Below are positions 23,854 through 32,500 of a stretch of 64,000 bases of DNA, piece by piece (position 1 is the first letter of the stretch; the number at the start of each line of letters is the position of its first letter). Position numbers and translations under genes: made by a program. The stretch comes from Sphingobacteriales bacterium 44-61 (GTDB lineage: Bacteria > Bacteroidota > Bacteroidia > Chitinophagales > Chitinophagaceae). The notes beneath the pieces are model-generated. The model was not told the origin of the DNA, ran no database searches, and saw only the letters and a program-made list of their open reading frames with translations. The DNA lies in the NCBI GenBank assembly GCA_001898405.1, contig MKTW01000009.1, positions 1 to 64,000 of the forward strand. The letters are read 5' to 3'.

Positions 23854-26846
23854 AACAAAGGAATTTTAACCATGAAAGAATTGGCATCTTCGATTATCTC
23901 CACATGTCTGTCAGACAGGTAATGATATAATGATTGCAGATTGATAAGACCTTGCCGGTTGCTCGTTTCCACAAAATTCTTTTTCTGCATATTGTTCTTC
24001 ACCACGATATAGTCATCCTCTGTATAAATATCAATCACGAGGGGACTCTCTTCATCAATAATATTATGCTTGATTGCATTCTCGATCATGTTCTGTAAAG
24101 TAACCGGTGCAATTTTCCTGTGGTTATATTCCTCTTGCACTGAAAAATTCACCTGTAAGCCTCTTTCAAATCTTGTTTGCTGAAGAAGTACATAGGTTTC
24201 AGCAAATTTTATTTCACTGATCAAAGAAACGGTTTCACTATCCCTGCTCTTCAATATATACCGGTAGGTCTTGCTCAAGCTTTCCAGGAATTCGCCTGCC
24301 AACCGGGGGTTCACTCTTATCAGGCTACTGAGAGAGGTAAGAGAATTAAAAAGAAAATGCGGGTTCAGCTGTTGTTTCAGGTTTTCATACATCACCTGTG
24401 CCTTTTCCTTTTCCAGCAACTGCGATTTGTTTTCCAGCCGCAATAGCTTTTCTCTTTGTTTAATACGGTAACGGTAAATAAAAAAGATGAGCCCAATAAG
24501 GAGTGCAACCGAAGTAATACGGAAGATCCAGGTTTTATAAAAAACAGTGTCGATCTTGATAAGGATCGCTTTTTCTTCGGTATTCCAGTTGGTAGGGTCA
24601 GAAGAAGATTTATAGCGGAAAGTGTATGCCCCTCCCGGCACATTCGTATAATTAGCCTGCCGGTTCTTCGTGTGTATCCAATCCTTATCAAAACCTTCCA
24701 GTTTGTACGCATACCAGGTTTCGCGGGGGTTGGAATAATTGAACGCTGTCAATTCAATGGTAAAAAATCCTTGCGAAGCTGAAAGGTGTATTTCTTTTTT
24801 ATCAGTAGCGTCCAATACTCTTGGTGCGGGATTATCCGGGATAGTGAAGGAGGAAATAATCGTGTTACTGGCAATATTCTTTTCGCTGTATTTTAATGGA
24901 TCAAAGGAAACAAAGCCATCGTAAGTAGGATAAACAAACATGCCATTCTTCAATGTGTATGAACCCTGGTCATTGAACTGTATATCAGGAAGCCCGTCTT
25001 CCATATTAAAGCGCTTAAAGGTCTTCCTGTCTTTATCCAGCATCAGTATCCCTCTTGTAGTAGCCAGCCATAAACGGTCCTCTCCATCTACATTAAGGCC
25101 AGAGATCTGCAGCGACTCCATGGCATGTATATCCGAATAGGTGGTAAACTTTCCTGTTGTATAATCATAAGAAGCCAGGCCATAATAACTGCTGAACCAG
25201 ATAATTCCTTTTTTATCTTCAGCAATCGAAGTAATGATATTACCAATAGGGTTGTCTTTTGTTCCTAATGCTTCCCAGTGTTTAACCTCTTGTTGCCTGG
25301 TATCATAAAGAAGCAATCCGCGTCCATTCAATCCCAGCCACAGGTTGCCCCGGCTGTCTTCCAGCATGTAACGGGCTCCATAACCTGCATACGATTTTAA
25401 TACCGGATGCTGATGAAGGCTATGAAAAGTGTAGCTGCCCGGCGATTTATAATAGATGCCGCCATTGCTTGCAAACCACATGTTTTTGTTCCGGTCCTGC
25501 ATTATCTGCCAGTAAAAGGAATTGGGTAAGGAATCTTCTTTATTAAAGAATCTCATCTTACCCGAAGATCTGTCATACAGATTAATACCTGTAGCGGTAC
25601 CTATCCACATATTACCATCATCATCACAAAAAAGCGCGCGGATAGAATTATTATGGATCATTTTATTTCCCGTCACTTCATTCCTGTTGAACAGGACGTT
25701 CTTTTTGGAATCAGCAGATTGTTTCACCAGGCCCGTCCCCGTACCCATCCATAAATTGCCATCTTTATCTTCTGCAATGGTCCGGCACCATACATGCGGC
25801 CTGATATGTTTCAGTGGTTCCGGGAAAAAAATATTGAAGAGATTATAATCCGGTTGGAAATAAGCCGCACCAGAACCCTCTGTACCCAGCCACATAAAAC
25901 CCTGCCTGTCCATAAATATCTTGTTGATATGATTCTCCGGTATGCTTGTGGCTATCCGGTGATCATTTACAACAGCGGTGAACGAATTGTCTGTAGTGTT
26001 CACTCCAACCAACCCATTCCATATAGTACCGAGCCAAAGCCGGTTGTTGCGGTCAACATATATATCAATGATCCGGTCGAATGCACCGGCATCTCCATAA
26101 CGGTGGCTGGTGATTTCCTGGAACGACGTGTTATTATTAATTCCTTTATACAACAGCGCTCCTTTATCATACCGGGTGGCCCATACAACTCCGTTGCTAT
26201 CGATCACTACCTTATGCACTCCCAGCTCTTTTCCAGGACGCACTTGCAGCATATGGCTGGTCCTATCCACAACATTATATACCAGTATGCCGGTATTGGT
26301 TGCGATGTATGCTTCATGCCGGTAAACATATCCCTCATACATCGGCACCCTTACCATCGGGTCGTTATTGGAAGAGCTGCCAAACGAAAATCTTTTATGT
26401 ACGGTGTTATAAAAAGCGATTCCTTTTTCAGTCAGCAGGCAAAGGCTGTCACCCGATGGCCGGATTTCATTTACACCAATGCCCCTGGTAGCGGCTATCA
26501 GTTCAAAATGCCTGGTAGGATAGTCAAAACGGTAAAGGCCATTGCCATAACCAAACCAGATATCGCCATATACGTCGCAAAAAATGGTGCGGACAAAATC
26601 GGTGGGAATGGAAAAGCTGTCTTTATTATTGACGAAAAAATTGGTGACGCGGTAGCCATCATAGCGGTTAAGGCCACTCAATGAACCAAACCAGATATAC
26701 CCGTACTTATCCCTGGCAATCGGGCTCACAACACCATCGCCCAGTCCGTCTTTAGCACTAACCCGGCGGAAGTTATAAGATGGTGTTTGCGCCAGGCCGC
26801 TGAAGCAGGTCAGAAAAAGCAACACTGACAGGTATACTAATCGCAT
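23850..26846 (-). CDS. Two-component propeller sensor histidine kinase (LytS-like)
   Basis: The ATG at 26846 gives a proper signal peptide (MRLVYLSVLLFLTCFSGLAQ); 22 codons upstream are open but unlikely to be used. The 998-residue protein has many Reg_prop propeller repeats in the periplasm up to about residue 690 (DKYGYIWFGSLSGLNRYDG, DKDGNLWMGTGTGLVKQ, DDDGNMWIGTATGINLYD), a Y_Y_Y domain at about 705-770, one membrane helix near 780-800, and a His_kinase domain with LNPHFLFNSLTSL (His at about 829). The ATPase part has QNMIENAIKHN and ends RQGLINLQSLYHYL. Such sensors respond to external carbohydrates or similar signals, and their LytTR partner is the overlapping gene. Confidence 0.9.
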   Translation of the reverse strand: MRLVYLSVLLFLTCFSGLAQTPSYNFRRVSAKDGLGDGVVSPIARDKYGYIWFGSLSGLNRYDGYRVTNFFVNNKDSFSIPTDFVRTIFCDVYGDIWFGYGNGLYRFDYPTRHFELIAATRGIGVNEIRPSGDSLCLLTEKGIAFYNTVHKRFSFGSSSNNDPMVRVPMYEGYVYRHEAYIATNTGILVYNVVDRTSHMLQVRPGKELGVHKVVIDSNGVVWATRYDKGALLYKGINNNTSFQEITSHRYGDAGAFDRIIDIYVDRNNRLWLGTIWNGLVGVNTTDNSFTAVVNDHRIATSIPENHINKIFMDRQGFMWLGTEGSGAAYFQPDYNLFNIFFPEPLKHIRPHVWCRTIAEDKDGNLWMGTGTGLVKQSADSKKNVLFNRNEVTGNKMIHNNSIRALFCDDDGNMWIGTATGINLYDRSSGKMRFFNKEDSLPNSFYWQIMQDRNKNMWFASNGGIYYKSPGSYTFHSLHQHPVLKSYAGYGARYMLEDSRGNLWLGLNGRGLLLYDTRQQEVKHWEALGTKDNPIGNIITSIAEDKKGIIWFSSYYGLASYDYTTGKFTTYSDIHAMESLQISGLNVDGEDRLWLATTRGILMLDKDRKTFKRFNMEDGLPDIQFNDQGSYTLKNGMFVYPTYDGFVSFDPLKYSEKNIASNTIISSFTIPDNPAPRVLDATDKKEIHLSASQGFFTIELTAFNYSNPRETWYAYKLEGFDKDWIHTKNRQANYTNVPGGAYTFRYKSSSDPTNWNTEEKAILIKIDTVFYKTWIFRITSVALLIGLIFFIYRYRIKQREKLLRLENKSQLLEKEKAQVMYENLKQQLNPHFLFNSLTSLSSLIRVNPRLAGEFLESLSKTYRYILKSRDSETVSLISEIKFAETYVLLQQTRFERGLQVNFSVQEEYNHRKIAPVTLQNMIENAIKHNIIDEESPLVIDIYTEDDYIVVKNNMQKKNFVETSNRQGLINLQSLYHYLSDRHVEIIEDANSFMVKIPLL

Positions 26847-27001
26847 AACCCTGAAAGTAAACCACCTGTCACTATCTTCAAAATTTAGCCGGCGAAGTGT
26901 AGTAAATGTCAATTGGAACGTATGAGGTACGGAAGGATTTGCGCCTGCCAGTGTTGCTGAGAAAAGGGTACGGTACGGTTAGGGTATTGTTATGTAAAGC
27001 A

Positions 27002-27433
27002 TCATTTGTGTTGCGTCTTGGAATACGAAGCGTTGATCATCGTATCAGACAGAATGGTATAGCAAGCAGTCCACGCCTGTTTCACTTCAGGCACCCAATC
27101 CCTGCCCATGCCCTGCTCAAGCGTCCAGAACAATGCATTGCCTACTGCTGTATAGTGTTCTGCCTTCACACCATAACGGACATGGCGGCGTGCCATTTCA
27201 GAAATGTCATCTGTCAGTTTATCTATCTGGTGCAACCGGCCTACGATCAGGTTGACCATAGCCAGTAATTTCTGATATTGCTCTCCCATGTCTTTAGGGA
27301 AGAGACGGCGCAGGCCGGGATGCTCCATGAACAGCTTACTGTAAAACACATCACCTACTAATTTCGGGTCAATTCGTCTGAAAGGCCCCCAGGTATTTTT
27401 TACCAACTGTATTTGTTCTACTGTTAAACCCAT
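27002..27433 (-). CDS. Single-domain bacterial globin
   Basis: The 143-residue protein is a globin of the flavohaemoglobin-like type without a reductase domain. It has the CD-corner pattern YSKLFMEHPGLRRLFPKDMGEQYQKL (Tyr31 in helix B, Phe45 at CD1, Gln52/54 near E7) and proximal haem ligand His84 in ARRHVRYGVKAEHYTAVGNALFWTL. The Tyr/Gln distal pocket is typical of globins that handle NO or bind O2 tightly. Expected role: cytoplasmic NO detoxification or O2 sensing, with an external reductase. The gene stands alone. The exact gas chemistry is inferred from the family. Confidence 0.85.
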   Translation of the reverse strand: MGLTVEQIQLVKNTWGPFRRIDPKLVGDVFYSKLFMEHPGLRRLFPKDMGEQYQKLLAMVNLIVGRLHQIDKLTDDISEMARRHVRYGVKAEHYTAVGNALFWTLEQGMGRDWVPEVKQAWTACYTILSDTMINASYSKTQHK

Positions 27434-27524
27434 ACATCGTCTTTACACATATCAAAAATCATACATCGCGGCTGGCCCGACAATATTGTTTATACCAGGC
27501 GTAGCAAAAGCTGGTTAAAGCGTA

Positions 27525-27555
27525 ATAAAAAGCCTGCATTCAAGAAGTGCAGGCT
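27525..27555 (-). terminator. Strong terminator of the 44-codon mini-gene
   Basis: On the minus strand AGCCTGCA-CTTCTTGAA-TGCAGGCT forms a perfect 8-bp stem, followed by TTTTTATTAC. It ends 24 bases after the stop of the short frame at 27579-27713. Confidence 0.8.
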
Positions 27556-27578
27556 TATTTATATTAGTCACCGTCCTG

Positions 27579-27713
27579 TTATGAAACGTCCAGGCTGCCA
27601 ATGTCAGCACAGCAGCACATATCATCAATAATTGCTGAGAAAGAACCCGGATCGCTGGCTTCTGTTTGTTGCAGGTGCGATAAACCGGCAGTTAGCAGAA
27701 GCCGAAGGTTCAT
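27579..27713 (-). CDS. Small peptide gene (44 residues), possible peptide natural-product precursor
   Basis: The frame has ATG at 27713 and stop TAA at 27579. The product begins MNLRLLLTAGLSHLQQTEAS and ends with three consecutive Cys (DDMCCCADIGSLDVS). It has its own likely promoter (27755-27784) about 40 bases upstream and a strong terminator 24 bases after the stop, so the whole unit is an independent mini-gene of about 230 bases. The N-terminal half is leader-like, and the C-terminal half is rich in Ser, Thr, Cys, Gly and Asp, as in precursors of modified peptides. No modifying enzyme is adjacent. I do not recognise a family; a small RNA with an incidental frame is the main alternative. 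Confidence 0.45.
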   Translation of the reverse strand: MNLRLLLTAGLSHLQQTEASDPGSFSAIIDDMCCCADIGSLDVS

Positions 27714-27754
27714 AGTAAAGGTTTAAGGTTAATGGTCATTATTGATTGACAACA

Positions 27755-27784
27755 CAAAGATGAGGTGGTACAGTCTTTTCAAAA
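27755..27784 (-). promoter_or_regulatory. Likely promoter of the 44-codon mini-gene
   Basis: On the minus strand TTTTTTG (-33-like) is followed after 17 bases by CATCTTTG (27755-27762), one base from the Bacteroidota -7 box TAnnTTTG. The start codon is about 42 bases downstream. Confidence 0.5.
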
Positions 27785-27980
27785 AATAGAAACCGGTGAG
27801 GTGTAGGAAATAGCTGATGAAATGTAGATACTTTGTAGTAGATGACAAATCAGCGATAACAAATAACAAGTGTTAGTCAACAATATAACAGCCAAAACGG
27901 TTTACTTGACTTTTGATACGTTTCACTCAGTTTGGCTTTTTATCAGGGGACTCCGTTTGTAGCTTAGCTATTTTTTAATT

Positions 27981-28625
27981 ATGAAGCATCGCATTTATCT
28001 TTTTCTTTTATTAAACCTTAATACCTATATGATGCAGGCACAAATCTCTTCCACGCTCACAGGTGAATATCAGCTGCGTGGAGTAATGGAAATGGCTTCA
28101 GGCCTTTTATTGAAACCCGACAGCAGTTTTGAATTCTTCTTTTCTTATGGAGCTATGGACCGCAGCGGTAGTGGCAAATGGCAATGGATCGAAAAAGACA
28201 GCCTCCTTGTTTTAAATACTCCTGATCGCCATGCCGCAGATTATACCTTGTTGCAAAGCCGGAAAGACACCGGTGATCTTACAGCTATTCACATCAATGA
28301 TAAGAATGTATATTTTCTCAGCTACACACAGGTGCGCGTGCACACGGATTCCGGAATAATAGAAGGAGTAACAGATAATAAAGGCTTTTTTACGATCCCC
28401 CGGCAGCCTGTCAAAAAAATTGAATTATTGTTTGAGCTTTGTCCGGAGCGTTTTTCTTCTTTTACCATTACCAACAGTAATCATACCTATTTTGAGTTCC
28501 GCTTTGAGCCATGGATCACTGAAGTGTATTTCAATAACGTGATTCTGAAACCTACAAAGGGTGGGCTTGAAGGTGGACATCCGCTGCTGCAGGGCCAGCA
28601 ATACAAATATCAAAAACTGGAGTAA
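27981..28625 (+). CDS. Secreted protein of unknown function
   Basis: The 214-residue protein has a signal peptide (residues 1-21, ending MMQAQ). It contains a beta-rich N-terminal part (TGEYQLRGVMEMASGLLLKPDSSFEFFFSYGAMDRSGSGKW) with the pattern of lipocalin-like or carboxypeptidase-regulatory-like beta domains: a property, then a strength term, then a displayed value. The C-terminal half is less patterned. I do not recognise a family. The gene stands alone and ends exactly at a two-way terminator. The likely site of action is the periplasm or surface. Confidence 0.6.
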   Translation: MKHRIYLFLLLNLNTYMMQAQISSTLTGEYQLRGVMEMASGLLLKPDSSFEFFFSYGAMDRSGSGKWQWIEKDSLLVLNTPDRHAADYTLLQSRKDTGDLTAIHINDKNVYFLSYTQVRVHTDSGIIEGVTDNKGFFTIPRQPVKKIELLFELCPERFSSFTITNSNHTYFEFRFEPWITEVYFNNVILKPTKGGLEGGHPLLQGQQYKYQKLE

Positions 28626-28660
28626 AAGAGAAAGCCTTGCAAATGCAAGGCTTTCTCTTT
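28625..28660. terminator. Two-way rho-independent terminator
   Basis: AAAGAGAAAGCCTTGCA pairs with its perfect complement around a 2-base centre, giving a 17-bp dyad with A-runs and T-runs on both sides. It sits between the convergent genes at 27981 and 28678 and can end transcription from both. Confidence 0.85.
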
Positions 28661-28677
28661 ACAATATCAGTCCTGTT

Positions 28678-29550
28678 TTATTTCAGTTTGAAGAGCACAC
28701 CAACTTCCCATTGCTGGCCATAGCCATCTTTATTGTTGCTGCCATACCCTACATTCACCTCACCCATGTCTTTTACTGTAACACCAAGCATGCCCTGCAA
28801 GCTTCCGGTGTTTTGGTACAGCAAGCTTGCATGGAATATTTTTTCATATTCCAGTTGCAGGCCACCTGCAAACAGGTCCTTCTGGTTGATGAAATGCTTG
28901 AATGATGCCAGCGGTTTAAGGTTGATATCTTCTTCCACTGCGAAAGAATAGGAACTCATCAATTGAAAGATCGGAAGATCACTTGGCCGGATGCTTTCTT
29001 TTTGTACCGCCCTGCGGATATTCAGCAATGAACCGGCAAAAGTGAATTGCTTGCTTTCATATACGGCACCGAATTCTCCATCGAGATAAACGCCCTTTTC
29101 ATTGAATGCCCTTACAGCGGGATCGATCGCACCATCATTACCCAACACTTCATTATTAAGGCGTTCACGGTAGGTATTCAGGCCTACGCCCAAACGGAGC
29201 TTTTGAGTTTCATTAAAATCGATCCGGTAAGAATAATTAAATCTTGCACTCACCCGTTGCAAAGCCCCGGCTTTATTGCTCGATACAACCAACCCGGCAC
29301 CAGAGCGGGTGCTGAAACCAAAATCACCTGCAAAAGTGATAAGGGTGGGCGCTCCGTCAAACCCGATCCAACTCCTGTTGGCCAGGCCATATAAGACCGG
29401 TTTCTTGCTTGCCCCTGCATAAGCCCCGTTCCAAAGATACCCATGCCTGTAATACTGGCTGATCGGGTTATTAGTATAAGTCTGTGCTGAAGCTGAATAC
29501 CCGGTAAACAGGCAGCTCAGCATAACGATACAGATATAAAAGTTTTTCAT
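28678..29550 (-). CDS. PorP/SprF-family type IX secretion membrane protein
   Basis: The 290-residue protein has a signal peptide (residues 1-22, SASAQ) and then the family pattern of PorP/SprF: NPISQYYRHGYLWNGAYAG near the N-terminus, and alternating beta strands to the end (VLFKLK). Proteins of this family are outer-membrane barrels that hold or help export large T9SS type B cargo such as the adhesin SprB. It lies 25 bases downstream of the gene for a huge protein with a gliding-motility C-terminal domain, which is the usual pairing, so it is inferred to serve that cargo. Confidence 0.85.
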   Translation of the reverse strand: MKNFYICIVMLSCLFTGYSASAQTYTNNPISQYYRHGYLWNGAYAGASKKPVLYGLANRSWIGFDGAPTLITFAGDFGFSTRSGAGLVVSSNKAGALQRVSARFNYSYRIDFNETQKLRLGVGLNTYRERLNNEVLGNDGAIDPAVRAFNEKGVYLDGEFGAVYESKQFTFAGSLLNIRRAVQKESIRPSDLPIFQLMSSYSFAVEEDINLKPLASFKHFINQKDLFAGGLQLEYEKIFHASLLYQNTGSLQGMLGVTVKDMGEVNVGYGSNNKDGYGQQWEVGVLFKLK

Positions 29551-29575
29551 TTTATTGATTTTAATAGAATATGAA

Positions 29576-32500
29576 TTATTTAATGATCGTAACCGACCCT
29601 TTTTTGATCACCTTGCCATTAACGGTCAGCACATAGAAATAGGTGTCGTTTACTAAAGCCCTGTTCTGGATCTTACCATCCCAGTTATTGGCATAGTTCT
29701 GTTTCTCATATACCAGTTTTCCTGAGCGGTCAAATACCTGCAACCTGTTGTTCGGGTATGCATCGATATTTTCGATCACAAAACGGTCGTTGACTCCATC
29801 ACCATTGGGAGTAATGATAGCTTTGGGCGCGATCACCGAAAGATCATCCTCAACAGTAATGGAAATGCTACCGGTAGCTGTACAACCTGCATCGCTGGTT
29901 GCAGTTACTGAATAGTCTGTATTTGAGAGTGGACGTGCTACGGGGTTCAGGTTTTGTGGGTCGTTCAGACCGGCAGACGGGCTCCATTGTATAGAAGCTA
30001 TATCTGATCCGGTAATAGTCAACTGGCTGCTATTGCCTTTTGAAAGTTTGTTGCCCTTTTCACTATTGATGGTGAATACCGGGTTGGGGTTCACGGTAAT
30101 GCGAAGGGTTTTCACTACTTCATCTGTACCGTCATGTTCAGTGCCCGCATTATCCTTCACTTTCACAGATACCAGGGCTGTTCCTGCTACATTGGCTTTT
30201 ATCGTAAACCGGATCTCTCCTGTTGCACCTGTACCACTTACGGTCAGTGATTCAAACAGGGAGTTGTTATCGGATTTTACGGAAAGGGTAGTAGTCTGGT
30301 TGGTTTCCGGTCCGGCAGAAATGCCTGCGAGGGCAATAGTCTGCTGCGTATTCACAAAGCAGAGTGTTTTATCTTCCGGCTGATCAAGGGTCGGTATTTC
30401 ATTCACATCGGTGATCACTACTGTAACAGATTTTTCCAGCCACAGGCCATACTGTGTAGTGGAGCGCACCCTCACTGTATAGGTTGATCTTTCTTCATAA
30501 TTGAAAGAGGCGTTCGACATCAACTTGTCTCCATTAATGGTGAACAGTTGGTTATCTGCATCACCGTCACCACTTACAAGAGTGAAAGTGAAAGTCGCAG
30601 ACGGATCATCTGACAATGAGCTTAACATTCCTGCGAGTGTTTCTGCAGGCTTGTTCTCTGGCAACACAGCCTGACTGAAATTAATGGCAGTAGGTGCGCC
30701 GGGTTTAACGGTAAGTGTTCCGGCAGTATAACTGATCTCGTAGTTAGCAGCATCGGCCCCCGACACTTCAATGGGATATTCTCCCATAAGGCTGGCCTGC
30801 GTGGCGGTGGTGCTGAGAACAGGACCAGTGATCAGCACTTCCGGTCCTTCATTACTTACGAAACCGGAATAGCTCTCCGTAAATGCAGGGTTTGGAGTTC
30901 CTGCAAATCTCTCTTTATCGTCAGCAGTTATCATCAGCGCCTTGCGGCTGATGCTGCCTGTTGTGTTTGCACTTTGCGTAGTGAGTGAATAATTTGCCTT
31001 ATCTGCACCTGATAAAGTAAAGCTGCCGGCAGTAACAGTTTTATTGCTACCTGCATTCTTATTGTCAAAATCGGCTGTACCTGAAACCAGTACATCATCG
31101 TTCCCGACAACGCCGCTAAGCTGATAGTTCCCGGCGGCAAGGCTGATGCCTGTGGCACCATCGTACTCTTTACTGATAACAGGAGTGCTATTCAAAGTAA
31201 GGGTGAGTTCGCGGGCGGTAATATTACCAGTGGTTGTGGCAGTTGCTGTGCTAAGTGTATAGTTTCCTGCGCCTGCTCCTGCCAGGATGAAATCCTCCAC
31301 ATTGATCGTTTTGTTATTTCCGGCCTGCGCATCTTCATACTTTGCATTACCGCTTACAGAAACAAGGTCGCCACCGACAATGCCGGTCAGTGAATAATTA
31401 GCTGCTGCAAGGGCCGCATTGTTAGTGCCATCATAGACCCTCGTGATTTCCGGACTGCTGTTGAGCGACAGGGTTATGGGTTTTGCCGTGATATCGCCAC
31501 TGGTGGCGGTTGTTGTGGTAGTCAGATCATAGTTCAGCTTATCTGCACCATCGAGAGCAAGACTGGTTACAGTAATAGTTTTACTGTTTCCGGTGTTCTT
31601 GTTATCATAACTGGCAGTTCCCGATACTTTCACCTCATCGTTATTCAGTATACCTGACAGCGTATAATTAGCTTCTGTGAGAACTGCAGAAGTATTGCCA
31701 TCATATTCTTTGGTAATAAGCGGGCTTGTGGTGAGAGATGCGGTAATGGGTTTTGTGGTGATGGAGCCGCTTACAGCAGCCGATGTTGTAGTAAGTGAAT
31801 AGTTGCTTTGGTCGGTTCCCTGCAATGAAAGGTTGGTAACGGTAATGGTTTTACCGGTTCCTACCTGTTTTGTATCATAGCTGGCCGTGCCACTGGCAGA
31901 AACATCATCGCCACTCACCACTCCGCTCAACTGGAAATTACCGGTTGCCAGCGAGGCAGTCGCAGTTCCGTCATATACCTTCGTAATGACAGGGCTTGCA
32001 TTTAAGGTAATAGTAACTGGTTTTGTAGTGATCTCACCAGTTGTAGAAGCAGTATTGGTAGAGACAGTATAATTGTTCTTGTCTGCACCTGAGAGAATAA
32101 AATTGTTGACGGTTACAGTTTTACCGGTTCCTGCCGTTTCATTGTCGAAAGTGGCTGACCCTATTACGGCAACGGTTTCCCCGCCGATCACTCCTGTCAG
32201 TATATAATTTCCTGCGGCCAGTGATGCAGATGCAACTCCGTTGTATACTTTACTGATGGCCGGCGTTGACTGAACGGCTACTGTCAAGCTCCTGGTTGTA
32301 ATAGCTCCCGTTGTGCCCGCACTGGTGGTGCCAAGCGTATAATTATCTTTGCCTGTTCCTGAAAGGGTAGGATCGGTAACTGTGATCGTTTTACCGGTAC
32401 CGGCATTTTTATTATCGTACGAGGCTGTACCGGTAATGGTTACCTGGTCGCCGCCAACCAGCCCGGTAATACCGAAGTTACCTGCGGCCAGTGATGCTGC

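Noticed and set aside
25794-26684. A 296-codon plus-strand frame
   Set aside because: It lies wholly antisense to the propeller kinase, has no family features, and its length follows from codon bias of the real gene.
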